From Triangularia verruculosa (taxonomy: Eukaryota > Ascomycota > Sordariomycetes > Sordariales > Podosporaceae), in assembly GCA_033296885.1 (NCBI GenBank), contig MU863880.1, positions 186,001 to 250,000 of the forward strand: a stretch of DNA of 64,000 bases. Direction: 5' to 3'. The notes below the pieces were generated by a model. The model saw nothing but the letters and a program-made list of their open reading frames with translations. It did no database searches and had not been told where the DNA came from. Positions 54,180 through 64,000 of the stretch are shown here, piece after piece; within the stretch, counting starts at the first letter, position 1; every line of letters begins with the position of its first letter. Position numbers and translations under genes: made by a program.

Positions 54180-54542
54180 CATGTTCCTTCTCCAAACACA
54201 CAACCCACACCTGATTTATATCGCCCACACACAAGGGGAATGGCGAGATACACATCAGAAGCAGTTTTGGCATTTTTGAAGGCATCTCTTTTATAAATGG
54301 AGATATAACTAGGGGGAAACCATAGCTGCACACGACTAGCGAGATTTCGTTTCGGCATCGCAACATGAAGTCGTTGTGCACTTATGACTTTATTATCATG
54401 TCCGGTGTATCGAAACAGACAGCTGCCCTACCTAGCCGTGAAACCCATACCCTCCATCCACCCATCCATCCCTCCATCCAACTCGTTCTCCCCACCACCA
54501 CCCCCACCACCACCACGCTCCTCGCCCATCCCCCTTACCCCT
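54180..54542. other. Intergenic region downstream of the tRNA-like gene
   Basis: About 360 bp including a CCATCC-type pyrimidine repeat near 54454-54480, then the 3' flank of the reductase gene. Confidence 0.5.
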
Positions 54543-55496
54543 TTACCAAACCCCCGGAATAACCGCCCACTTCTTCCCAACCTTCTCCTCCCCAAACTTA
54601 TCGACATACCACTGCTTCCCCCTCACCGCCCTCGGCAGCATACTCGCCACCTCATTAAACAAAAAACACCTTGCCGGCACGCACCCGTACCCCGCCGCAG
54701 TCCAATACCCAAACCACTCAAGCCATTCAACAAAGTAATGCGGGTAAAGCATGTACTTGAACAACCCGGCTTTCGGAACCTCGTAATGCTTCGCCACATC
54801 AGCCCTCTTAACCTTCCCCTCCTTCACCAGTCTGTCCTGCCTGTGATTTTCTCGCCTCCTAATCTCACGCAACTCATCATCATGATAGTAATTCGCCGCC
54901 AGCCCTACATAAAATACCGCGATCCCAACCGTGAACTGCAACGTCCCCCCCGGGAGGAGATTGTTCCAGTCCTGCTGGGTGGTGGGACCGTACCCGCCCA
55001 GCCAGGAGCCGAGCATCATCCCGTTTATGACTTGAAACCCAAAGGCGGACGCCCAGATGGAGAGGTGCATTGGTGCCATGCTTGGCTGGAGGAAGGGGAA
55101 TAGGATGGCGCGGTAGGAGTAGTGGATTACAAAGAGGCCTGCCAGGACGGTGTTTTGCCAGGGGAGGTCAGGGAGAGAGAGTTGAGGGGGAAGGGAGGAA
55201 AAGGTGTAGAGGAGGGTGAGGAAGCCGGGGGATTCCATGGTTAGCCAGGCGAAACGGCCAGGGAGGTTGAGGGGGGAGGGGAGCGAGGTTTTGCCCATGC
55301 CGTACCAGGTTGTGGCCCATTGGAGGGAGGCGAACTATTGGGGTTGTTAGATGATGATATTGGGGGGCTAAAGGAGAAAGAGGGGGGGGGGGTAACGAAC
55401 GGCAGGGAACCACTTCCATAGGGAGAGGATCAGGTCGTAGTGTTCGCGGGTGGGCGGGTACCAGTTTGGTACGAGGCCCAGTGTTGAGGTGGCCAT
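54543..55496 (-). CDS. Steroid 5-alpha reductase (SRD5A) family membrane protein
   Basis: Exons 55496-55401 and 55334-54543 give 295 residues. About six hydrophobic spans are visible, with the family C-terminal part (GLFKYMLYPHYFVEWLEWFGYW) that binds NADPH in the 3-oxo-5-alpha-steroid 4-dehydrogenase C-terminal domain. The segment FVIHYSYRAILFPFL matches the conserved HYxxR-type helix. Family members reduce enone double bonds in steroids, polyprenols (Dfg10/SRD5A3) or very-long-chain enoyl-CoA (Tsc13). The length near 300 and the sequence order resemble SRD5A1-like proteins more than Tsc13, but the substrate in this fungus is unknown. The intron has a CTAAC branch point and an 11-C tract close to its donor. 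The start has a GCCATTTT-type antisense context, ATGGCC, which is favourable. Confidence 0.85.
55382..55392. repeat. Poly-G/C tract in the reductase intron
   Basis: Eleven G on the plus strand, read as a C run four bases after the GTTCGT donor of the minus-strand gene. It is the second intronic C-tract in the window. Confidence 0.85.
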
Positions 55497-56309
55497 TTTG
55501 AAGGTGGTGTTTCTTTGTGCTGGAATTACGAGTTGTGAGGTTGAAGCTATCCCCAATGTTGTGATGTGATGGTGTAGGGTTGTTTACTGACACTGATGAC
55601 AGCTTCTCCACAAAATACAACGCTGCCGTTTCGTCCCGAAGCTGTCAAAACTTCTCTCCCGTCGCGAAGGCAGTGAAGGAAAAAGGTTGAAAAGAGTATA
55701 GAGACCAAGAGGAACAGCAAAGACGTATTAAAACCAACTTCCCCTCTGCTGCTTCCCCTCGTTGGCAGCTCACAAAGGCAGCTGCATTTCGCTACCAGAC
55801 GCTGTCCCGACCAATGATGTCAGCGAAACGGCCCCTAATATCGATCACCAACAGCGACCACGGCAACTAGAATCGACAGGGGGTGCGTTACGAGAATCCG
55901 CTGATTTGATTGGCTAACGGGGACAATGATCCCATCTCAAACACCACCCTCCACCATCACGACCGTTTTTTCCACAGCGTGCCAGTCAGACGAACCACTC
56001 AAAACCACGAACATAACAAAAGCAAAGTAAATCAGCGGCAAGTCCCTTTCCTCAGGTAGTTAATTTGTATTAACCTCTTCAATCAACCTAAATGGTCCAG
56101 CTTCTACCTAAGCTTGGTGTTTTCTTCGTGTACTGTTATACCCACCTCCTCACTCGCCACAACCATAACCGTCGCATAAACTCATAACCTTGTGAACTTG
56201 AACAGTTCGAATATCCCGATCCATACACCACGCCCAACAGCAAAGCCAAAAAGAAACTATTGAAAGATAATCATTTTTAACACGCAAAGCCACCACCCTA
56301 ACACCCCCA
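55497..56309. other. Intergenic region, reductase promoter and MINDY 3' flank
   Basis: About 810 bp, no gene or recognisable regulatory element. Confidence 0.5.
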
Positions 56310-59300
56310 TTACATCACAACACACTTCTCCCTCTCCTCCCCAACCCCCGGTCGTCCATTAGCAGGCACAACCGGCACACCTTGCCTCAGCCCTTGCCTC
56401 CCTGGTCCAGCAGCCCCTTGACCCGGGTAACCATGACTTGTACTCGGCACCCTACCACCGAAAGGGACACCCGGTCTGGGAGTGTTATTAACCCTCGGTG
56501 ACGGCTGAGAAGCACTAGTACTAGGCCTTTGTGTTGCTCCCGGAGTAGCAGGTGGCTGCGAGGTCGCCGCAGTCGGGCTGCTAGCTGGATGAGCCGGGTG
56601 ACCAGTCGGTGGCTCATACGCCGCCTGTTGAGATGCCTGCTCGTAACTAGGAGGGGCATCGTCAAGTCCAGCCTCCGGATCCCTCACCGCCGGCCGAGAA
56701 GGCGGAATCAGCGATCTAACCGTCTGCGTTGACGGCCGAGCGCGGTTGGGAGTGGCGTTGCTGTTGGACGAGGCTACTGTTGGGGAGGAAGAGGTGACTC
56801 TAATACCGCTCGGAGCACGTCGGCCAGTGTTGGCTGTACCCGACGAAGCCAAAGAGCTGGTACTGCGGGATGCAGCATGACTCCCTCCACGGCCCGAGTT
56901 CCCACCACCGCGGCTGTTATGCGCCTGGGCTGCCCGTCCTTGCTGCTCGATGTACTGCTCTGAGAGTCGGGCTTCCCTACGCCGGCGATCCTCTTCTTGG
57001 CGATGACGGTTGTCTTCTTCCTCTTGAAGTTGAAGAGCCATTGCAAAATCCCGGTCTTCTTGCTCGGTTGTTGGGGACGTTGGCGGCTCGGTCGAATGAC
57101 TCGGACCGCCGCGACCCTGTTCTCTGCCTCGCCGGTTGCTAGGGCTAGTTGCCACATCAGCCCAATTGCCAGACCCCTGGGTTCGAGCAGCGGGAGTAGA
57201 CGGAGTGTGTGAGGCACCACCAACAAGACGGAAATCTCCCGAGAAGAACTCGGCCCTCTCGCCAGTGATGTCGACAAGAGACTCCCAGACAACCTCAGCA
57301 TGGCCTGCATATCCAGCGTCGGTAACTAGCGTAAGAAGCTCTAGAGTCTGAGGGTGTCGATATAATGTGGTGAAGTGGTCGTTGCGGAACAGAATAGCCA
57401 CTGATCCTGGCTTCATCGATTTCTTGATAACGTCGAGCCCAAAATTGGTGAGTTGTGTAGCAGAACTGTTCAAGAATGACTTGATCGAAAGAATATCTTG
57501 ATAGAGCTGCTGTTCCTCCTCAGTCAGGCCCTGATGGTGGCTACTGCTCAGCTTCTCATCCAGCTCCTCCTCGCGGAAAAGCAGATTCTGGACATCTTCG
57601 TAAGAAGCCGCTTGCCTAGCAAAGGACTGATGCACATGGTCACCTGGGCGAGGCAGCCAGCCATGGATCAGCGGTATTGAAAAGGTCGAGTAGAGCGTCA
57701 TTTCTCGTGTGTGCTCAAAGGTTCCAGGAATCGACATCTCACCGCGTTGACTGGGATGGATGTGAGTGAGCGATGTTCTCTTAAAAGAGTTGAGAACAGA
57801 TTCGGTTGGAATAAACCGAGGATTAACATTCATCCCGGTGTGCAAGCCTTGAAGAAAGCTGTAGAGTTCCGAGATGTCAGGCAGAGGAACATCTGGGTCT
57901 AGACGCCTCTCCGACATCAGCTCATCAAATACGGCATCCAGAAGTAGTCCCAAGCTAACTTGCTCTCGGGTCTTCAACGTATCTACCAGCGCGGTGTTCT
58001 TATCTGCCGGCGTGGTGAGGGTTAAAGCGTTAACAAGGGCCACAAGAGGGCATGGGCCATTGACATTTTGAACAAGAATAGGAGTCGACCTCGGGTTCTT
58101 GGCCGCCGTTGCATCAAACCAATTGATGTTTTTGATATGGTACGTTTCGTTCTTATCGACAGGACGTGGCGGTTGTGGTGGTGGCTGGTCACTTGGCGTT
58201 CGTGAAGGAAGCTCGGTGCGTGGAGGAAGCTCGGTTCTTACGGGAAGCTCTTGGGCTTTCCCTTGAGATGGCGGTTGCTGTACTATTACTTGCCCTGGTG
58301 CCGGCGTTGGCATACCCGCCTGAGGAGTGTCGTCCTTGTCTTCCTCAAAGTCCTCCCACGTGTCCCTTCTCCGGGGTGGGCCTGGCTTAGAACTGGAGAG
58401 GCCTTGTTGGTCGTTTGGTTGGCTAGGACGAGGAGAATCCACGTCTATTAAATTCCACTCATCGTCTGAACCGACCTTTTCCGAAACAGCAGGCACAGCG
58501 GTTGTACCCTTCCCTTTGTGGACGGTCCCAAGGTCGTCCCATGCGTGGGAATCACCAAGGACCTCGTCCTCCTCAGCCGTGAACCCGAGCTGAATATTTG
58601 GAGCCTTGACTCTCTCGTTCTCCCAGCCCGCGGAACCCTCCTCTGAAGGGAGTGCCACAAGCCTGGGCGGCGTTGATGTCGACGGGCGCGGTGACTCCGA
58701 CCCCCTCCAACCGTCCTCCATCCCTGGCGAGGGCTCTGGCAACTGGTAAGATGGCCGATGGCCGAGAGCGTTATCGTCGCCAAGTGCTGGCTGCCACGGG
58801 TTCTTAGTCGAGTCGTTGACGCCAAGGTCCGAGAATGCCCCGGTCAGGGACTCTGGAAGAGGAGTGCTGGATGGTGTTGAGGTAGTATTCGCAGATCCAT
58901 CCGGGTTGTGCATCTTCCTTTTGAACGGGTTGGTCTCTCGACTCGACGGCCCGCCAGCGGGTCTGAGGATAGTTGGGACCCGTGTGACATCCAACCCCCC
59001 CTCTGTCCTCTCTGCCACCTCTCCTATAGCCGCAATGTTTTCCATTCTATGGTTGCTACCAGGCCTTAGTACTGTCGGGGCCCGATCGAGGGTGGAAGAG
59101 GGGTCGTTATTAGCCCAGACATTTTCCTCTTCTATGCCAGCATAGTTGCCCGGTGGGCGCGAGTCCGACATGTTTTGTGCAACTTCGGTGTTTCGATTCT
59201 CAATGATATTCTTGGAGGTACCATCCCAGAATCCACCGCTGGATTCAAATGGTGGTAATACGAATCCTTGTTGTGCTTCTGGTCGTGGTTTTGGCGATCG

Positions 59301-59363
59301 AGCATGTGATGGGACGGCGGGGTCGAAGGTAGCATTTGGTGGCAGTGGCTTTCGAGACACCAT
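56310..59363 (-). CDS. MINDY-family (FAM63) K48-specific deubiquitinase with ubiquitin-binding motif and CaaX end
   Basis: Single exon, 1017 residues. A disordered Pro/Ser-rich N-terminus of 400 residues precedes the MINDY catalytic domain at about 408-735. The catalytic cysteine lies in VNGPCPLVALVN (C438) and the histidine in FRNDHFTTLY. After the domain, EQEDRDFAMALQLQEEEDNRHRQ matches a motif interacting with ubiquitin (MIU), then comes an Arg/Glu-rich helix. The rest is low complexity. MINDY enzymes trim long K48-linked chains from the distal end. The final four residues, CVVM, form a CaaX box, predicted to be farnesylated and to anchor the protein to a membrane. RTELPPRTELPSR just before the domain is a small internal repeat. 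Confidence 0.9.
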   Translation of the reverse strand: MVSRKPLPPNATFDPAVPSHARSPKPRPEAQQGFVLPPFESSGGFWDGTSKNIIENRNTEVAQNMSDSRPPGNYAGIEEENVWANNDPSSTLDRAPTVLRPGSNHRMENIAAIGEVAERTEGGLDVTRVPTILRPAGGPSSRETNPFKRKMHNPDGSANTTSTPSSTPLPESLTGAFSDLGVNDSTKNPWQPALGDDNALGHRPSYQLPEPSPGMEDGWRGSESPRPSTSTPPRLVALPSEEGSAGWENERVKAPNIQLGFTAEEDEVLGDSHAWDDLGTVHKGKGTTAVPAVSEKVGSDDEWNLIDVDSPRPSQPNDQQGLSSSKPGPPRRRDTWEDFEEDKDDTPQAGMPTPAPGQVIVQQPPSQGKAQELPVRTELPPRTELPSRTPSDQPPPQPPRPVDKNETYHIKNINWFDATAAKNPRSTPILVQNVNGPCPLVALVNALTLTTPADKNTALVDTLKTREQVSLGLLLDAVFDELMSERRLDPDVPLPDISELYSFLQGLHTGMNVNPRFIPTESVLNSFKRTSLTHIHPSQRGEMSIPGTFEHTREMTLYSTFSIPLIHGWLPRPGDHVHQSFARQAASYEDVQNLLFREEELDEKLSSSHHQGLTEEEQQLYQDILSIKSFLNSSATQLTNFGLDVIKKSMKPGSVAILFRNDHFTTLYRHPQTLELLTLVTDAGYAGHAEVVWESLVDITGERAEFFSGDFRLVGGASHTPSTPAARTQGSGNWADVATSPSNRRGREQGRGGPSHSTEPPTSPTTEQEDRDFAMALQLQEEEDNRHRQEEDRRRREARLSEQYIEQQGRAAQAHNSRGGGNSGRGGSHAASRSTSSLASSGTANTGRRAPSGIRVTSSSPTVASSNSNATPNRARPSTQTVRSLIPPSRPAVRDPEAGLDDAPPSYEQASQQAAYEPPTGHPAHPASSPTAATSQPPATPGATQRPSTSASQPSPRVNNTPRPGVPFGGRVPSTSHGYPGQGAAGPGRQGLRQGVPVVPANGRPGVGEEREKCVVM

Positions 59364-60515
59364 CGTGTATCGAGGGAAGATGGTGTATGTGGTTGGGCTG
59401 CCGCGAGCAGCTCAAAGTAAAAGACTCGGTGTCCTTAGAACTGTAATCAATATCGTAGATTGGGAGTGACAAGTTGAAGGCTATCAAACGGATAAGTCGG
59501 GAACCAGAGGCAGCCCGGTCCCACCACCAGTGCGCCTCGCTCAGTTGTGCGCGACGACGTAGGCAGTGGCAAGAGATAGGATGGTCTTGTACGCAAAATG
59601 GATTGACTATATACGCCAATAAAGATACGAATGCTGTTGAGGGTTGTAAGTAACTAACAACTCGCAGCGCTCAGCATTTGAGGGGAGCTTGTCGTCGGGA
59701 AGCTGGGGAATCCGTTCAGGTACGGCGGCTTGCCCACACCCTGAACAAAAATACTGGCACTGTGTAGTCGGAATAAGACGTTGAAGATAGTTGATGGGCC
59801 TTGGCAGATAGTTAATTGGCTTTTTGAAGAAGTAAAAGGTATTTACAAATAATTTTAAGGTGTTAAAAAATAGCGATGTCTTTTAGAAGATAATTAAATG
59901 TCCTTTAAAAAAAGACAGCTAATGGGCCTTTTCCGCTGAATTGAAGGTGTGATCCTGGCTTGCAGTACCAACTATTTTGTCCATCCGCGTGCTTGCGTCA
60001 TTGCATTGGTGGTCAGCCAAGGATGGAGCTTGTGACTGCGCCGCCGTGGGGTATGCGGTACCACGAGCACTCGCACTCGTGTATGTGGGTTTGGGGAGGT
60101 TTAAGCAGGATTGAGGGGTCTGATGAACTGCCAGATATCAGAGCTGCCATGAGGTTATTTCCAGTCACCCATTTCTTCAATTCCAAGTGCTGAAGAAAGC
60201 CACGCTAGGGGCGAACTGTCATCCAATCCAAGCTTCAGGGTTGCCAGGGTTGTTGTCGCAGTTGGAAAACAAGGCCTCGTCATCTTCAAGGCAACCAATC
60301 TCGAGCAACCCAAACTGGCAAAATATTGCGCGTCTCTTCGCATTCTCCGTCGGGATAATACCTCTCGGAATACCACATATAGACTCATCAACAATAACAC
60401 CGTGCATCTGCAGCAAGGTCGAACAACAATATCTCCAGAGGGTTAGGGCTCAAAGGGCTCAATCAAAATTACAGAAAATACATAGAATACACCGAAACCG
60501 TAAATACCCAAACTC
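59364..60515. other. Intergenic region with an AT-rich decayed repeat
   Basis: About 1.15 kb. The MINDY promoter lies near 59364-59650. An AT-rich block with degenerate units occupies 59783-59935. No coding sequence is supported. Confidence 0.5.
59783..59935. repeat. Degenerate AT-rich tandem repeat
   Basis: At least four diverged copies of a roughly 22-bp unit close to GAAGATAGTTAATGGGCCTT occur, two adjacent near 59783-59826 and two near 59897-59935. The middle is AT-only drift. This may be an old minisatellite eroded by C-to-T change. Confidence 0.6.
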
Positions 60516-61079
60516 CTACTCATCGTCCTCCTCGTCCTCACCCTCAGCATAAGCAACATGCCATGCAACCAACACCCAATCTGCCCCCGCCGTCTGCCTC
60601 CAACTGCTGCTTCCACTAGCCGGAATCTCCCTGATCCCTCCCTTCCTGGTCTGCTTGTACAGACTCAACTTGTACACGGTCGAAACAGCCATCAACCCCG
60701 CCTCCACCACAAGCGGGCCGCCACCATGGAACCTGAATCCAGTAAAATTGCCCGCGTTCTCCAAGAGATCGCTAATACTTGGCTCTGACTCCTTATTCAC
60801 TGGGATGGAAGAGTGATCGGGGTGGAAGATAGGGTTGACCATCACGCAGTCGTCGGCGATGTATTCCTTCGCCTGCTCCGGGTCGTCGCAGATGGCTCTC
60901 CAGAGGAGGGTCTCCATCTCGTGGGCGGCGGCATAGTTGCGCTTGGAGATGGTGTCTAGGCGCTGGTTCTTGTTCTCAGAGAGGACGAGAGAAGGGTCGT
61001 GGTAGCCCTTTGGTGCCTGGGCAGCGCCGATTTTGGGCTTTTCCTTCTGGTCGTTGGTGAGGCCGAGGACGGTTGGCAT
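60516..61079 (-). CDS. Small protein resembling the NTF2/SnoaL-like fold
   Basis: Single exon, 187 residues from the first ATG (the frame further upstream opens only with TTG). Residues about 38-150 (NQRLDTISKRNYAAAHEMETLLWRAICDD, YIADDCVMVNPIF, then strands ending TVYKLSLYKQ and WVLVAWHVAYA) follow the helix-then-curved-sheet order of NTF2-like proteins such as SnoaL or the CaMKII association domain. These bind small ligands or dimerise; function cannot be told from fold alone. The C-terminus is acidic (EGEDEEDDE). It stands alone with about 900 bp on the 5' side. Confidence 0.7.
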   Translation of the reverse strand: MPTVLGLTNDQKEKPKIGAAQAPKGYHDPSLVLSENKNQRLDTISKRNYAAAHEMETLLWRAICDDPEQAKEYIADDCVMVNPIFHPDHSSIPVNKESEPSISDLLENAGNFTGFRFHGGGPLVVEAGLMAVSTVYKLSLYKQTRKGGIREIPASGSSSWRQTAGADWVLVAWHVAYAEGEDEEDDE

Positions 61080-61985
61080 TGTGACGGTGTTGACCAAGTA
61101 TAGGGGTAAGGGTTAGGTATCTTTGTGTATATTGACTTGCAGCAGGTTGTATCGATCGTGATATGCTTATTTGCACCGCAGCCCTGGTATATTGCTGAAC
61201 AGGAAAATCGAATGCTCCGCTGGAACGGATGGAAGGGCGCGAAAACCCAACTTATATCATTATTCCTACCTCTTACCAAGTTCTGCCCAGAAAACAGGAA
61301 ATTTGACCACCATCTCTTGCTATGCAGGCATCGCTTGCCTGTACAGCGAATGGTGGGCGCGTTTCACAAGCTGTCTTGTTGCTTGTGTCTGGAGCGGGCT
61401 GTTGTGTCATACCCCCTGACGTCACTGGTCACCCACACCACCCACAACCGAACCACCGCCCTCCCCGGACCGAGCCATGCACAAACTTGGCTGCAACATG
61501 CAGGGACGAACAAGATATCTCACCGTTGAACACGCGGCACTGCCTTCAGGCATGAATCTATTACCAGGGACCCTGAGATCAACAACCAATGTGACAATAT
61601 CTTAAAATATGCGCCTTGGCTTGCCATGTATACGAGCTTCGATGAGTCTCTGTACGTTTTTGAAAGATATTGCGCCTTACACGACCACACCCATCATTCT
61701 CGTTGTCCTGATGACGGGGCGCTCTCGTCAGAGGACCGGATTTCTCTCTACACAATACAACTGCATTAGATAACATGACTACTCGAGAGACTTCATACCC
61801 GGGACATTGAAAATGAACGTCTATAGAACTAGAGCATTAAATCCTTCACAATCAAACAAAAAGCAAAAGCCAAATGGTGTCCCAGCTAATTAACAGATAG
61901 AGGGCCGACAGTGTTAGAGGCAAATTAAGAAATCAGACAGCAGACAAGGCATACAAAAACCCAATTTCCTCGTCCGATACATCAG
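61080..61985. other. Intergenic region upstream of the NTF2-like gene
   Basis: About 900 bp, including GGGTAAGGGTTAGG at 61103-61116 (telomere-like, single occurrence) within 40 bp of the start codon. No gene. Confidence 0.5.
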
Positions 61986-63809
61986 TCATGCCGCGCTAGT
62001 ATACTAAAATCGAACCGTTAGCTACATCAATTACACCCCAACATACCACGGTCACGTACGGGACAATAATTTACACCCAGATACCCCGGCGCCTGGATAG
62101 GATCGTTCTTGAACGGCCCCGGGAACGCGGTCGAAACACAGATCCCATCCGTTGTAGCACCTACAGCCAAAGTAGCCAGTGCATTCTGCCAGCATCCGTT
62201 ACAATAAACACTGGCAGCGAGCACCAGAAGCACTCAGGATACTCGTTCTCATCAGTCGGCGGGGCCTGAAGAACGTCGGTTCCAATATTGTTGAGATAGG
62301 AGTTCCACTCATCAAACTGACCGTCACCAAGCTTTTCCTGGCAGGCGATAGCATTGCGATAGCCGTGTTCGATGTTGATGTCATGTTTGCCAAACGAATT
62401 CATGGCTATATCTCCGAGCTCTTGGGCAAGGTAGGGGTCCTTCGGATCTGCGCGACGAATGAACCAGCACTCACCGTCGATCTCCAAAGCACCAGCCTTA
62501 TTGCACCACCGGCCTCGCCCTTCGGTAGACGAGTCACGGATGATGTATGCTTTGATGTCCTTCAGGAGACCGGAGATGAGAGATTTTTTCTGTTGGCCAT
62601 AAATACCCACGTTAGCAAAGCTCTCAGAAAATCAACATAGGGGAGGGCAAGCATACGACCCGAACCAAAACCTCTCTAAACTGCTGATTAATCTCCGTCT
62701 GTCGCACCTCTTAATTCAGCAACCACTTCCCCTCCCCGAAGAACTGAGCCACTGGATGAGGAGGTAAGTCAGTAGGGTCAGCATCAGGATCAAAGCCTGT
62801 TCCTTGAGTATTCTCGTTCCCTTCAATAGGGGCGATGAGCCCGATATCATGGAACGTCAAGTTCCTCCCGTTTGGATTTTCCTCGCCATCAAAGACCATG
62901 AGGCGCATGTCCTCGATCGTCTCGGTCAAGAACCCAAAGACCTGAGCTAGCCTTGTCGCCAGCCCCACAGTCACCGACTCTGTATCTGGCTCATTATCTT
63001 CAGGACGCGTAGCCCCAACTATGTTAGTGACTCCGGCTCCCAGGTTGGCCGACCCAGCCAGAGCAGCAACTTTGGTTGAGTCCTTCGCGGCTCTGGCGCC
63101 TGCCACTCCAAAGGTGCCAAAGATTCCAGCCACGCCGCCAACGGGAGAGGCGAGGCCACCGATGATTCCGAGGACGGAGCTGGGAATGGTGAGTATTTGG
63201 CCCACATCTGGGCCGGATTGAAAGTTGAGTGATTCATATGCAAAGTCCCTGACCATCTGCCCGATCTGGAGGGAGCTCTGGATGGTAGAGTCCTGGAGAG
63301 CCTCGTGCATGTTATCCAGTGCAGAGTGGAAGTTCGAGGAGGCTCTCCGGATCTAAAAGAACGCCGTTGGCGTGTGTGTCGGACAGAGGGATAGGGTGGG
63401 GTTTTCGCATTTGTCCCCCTTGGTGCGGCAGTCCAATACACCTTCTTGCTTGCCAGTGCCAGTGGTATGGCCATCCATGCGCTGGAGCCAATTTTTGGAG
63501 CCTTGGGTCTTGATGTAGCCGGTTCTGTGTTACTAAGTGTTAAAAGGACTTGTATATGCATAGTCTGGAGTAGGAGGGTAACTGACAAGAAGGCATCAGC
63601 TCCGCTGTCCTTCCAGTTGTTGGCTTTGTCAGCTCGCTCGCCAACTTTCATGGCGCAGATCTCTGCGGTCGTCTTGTCGGTAACTTGGTGTTGACACCGG
63701 CGAGCTCTTGGGCTTGCTCATCTGTGATGGGCATGGGAGCTGGGGCAGGAGCGGCGTGAATATCTGCCACCAGAGAGGCGATCAGCGCCAGCGTGAATGA
63801 AGAACGCAT
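61986..63809 (-). pseudogene. Broken gene for a secreted, cysteine-containing protein
   Basis: A signal peptide is clear at the 5' end (MRSSFTLALIASLVADIHAAPAP). Exons are traceable by splice signals: 63809-63587, 63524-62657, 62589-62060 and 62003-61986, with a final Tyr-Thr-Ser-Ala-Ala end. Four defects interrupt it: a frame shift near 63681-63692, an in-frame TAG at 63355-63353, an in-frame TAA at 62713-62711, and a second frame shift near 62195-62233. Coding character (Gly/Ala-rich hydrophobic segment, spaced cysteines, acidic region) continues across each. The TAG could be avoided by an 87-nt intron with a weak GTATTG donor, but that would remove a cysteine cluster. The arrangement resembles the C-terminal region of killer-toxin-like (subgroup C) GH18 chitinases without the catalytic domain; I hold that only loosely. 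Either a pseudogene or a poor assembly. Confidence 0.65.
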
Positions 63810-64000
63810 GATTGTGCTTGATGGTAACCTGTTCAATAGTGTCTGAATTAGAAAAGGTGTAGTCGATGGGAGGGCTGCCTTTTTATACATGCAGTTTCCT
63901 CCCATTCCCTGAATCATTTTGACCATCAATTGCTGTGATGTATTCGTGGTACTAAGGAATGGAACTTCGGCAACAGCCAAGCTGCTGACTGCGCTGGAAA

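Noticed and set aside
1..64000. Search for biosynthetic cluster, CRISPR, transposon or viral insertions
   Set aside because: No repeated spacer arrays, transposase or reverse transcriptase motifs, PKS/NRPS signatures or terminal repeats were seen; the gene mix is dispersed housekeeping.

Overview
This is ordinary nuclear DNA from a filamentous ascomycete, most likely a Sordariomycete (Sordariales-like). The evidence is short introns of about 50-70 nt with GTATGT/GTAAGT/GTACGT donors and CTAAC/CTGAC branch points, strong C/G bias at third codon positions, a Zn2Cys6 regulator, and a gene set (SOG2, Dsc3, Scd6, KDM4-type demethylase, class Cdc10 septin, fungal bL32m) typical of that group. There are no prokaryotic operons, CRISPR arrays or intact transposons. 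I assembled exons by hand from splice motifs and checked that spliced lengths keep frame; none is confirmed by RNA data.

Layout, left to right. 0.8-12.7 kb: SOG2 (minus), a RecQ helicase (plus), Dsc3 (minus), a Ras-like P-loop GTPase with a long disordered N-terminus and an in-frame stop (minus), and kynurenine aminotransferase BNA3 (plus). 13-23.3 kb: a Zn2Cys6 transcription factor (minus), a 3.3 kb gene-poor gap, copper chaperone ATX1 (minus) and RQC1/TCF25 (minus). 24-36 kb: a fungal multi-pass membrane protein (plus), SCD6/LSM14 (plus), an orphan ORF (minus), and a large JmjN/JmjC/PHD demethylase (minus). 38-46 kb: long-chain-base-phosphate phosphatase (minus), an SDR reductase (plus), SUMO-activating subunit UBA2 (minus), queuosine salvage enzyme (plus). 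46.4-53.8 kb: DNA polymerase delta small subunit (minus), a protein with two possible OB folds (minus), septin CDC10 (minus), mitochondrial ribosomal protein bL32m (plus), SKI8 (plus). 54-64 kb: a tRNA-like gene, a steroid-reductase-family membrane protein (minus), a MINDY deubiquitinase (minus), an NTF2-like small protein (minus) and a broken secreted-protein gene (minus).

The genes are mostly independent housekeeping loci, many in divergent pairs sharing 0.5-1 kb promoters. Loose themes are ubiquitin/SUMO handling (Dsc3, RQC1, UBA2, MINDY), RNA fate (SCD6, SKI8, RQC1), genome maintenance (RecQ, POLD4) and mitochondria (BNA3 leader, bL32m). I see no dedicated new defence or biosynthetic system. 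The most unusual material is: the twin-OB protein, the GTPase interrupted by one TAG, a secreted-protein pseudogene with two stops and two frame shifts, two GC-AG introns, a 51-nt frame-preserving intron in the demethylase, and a start codon alone in its own exon in SKI8.
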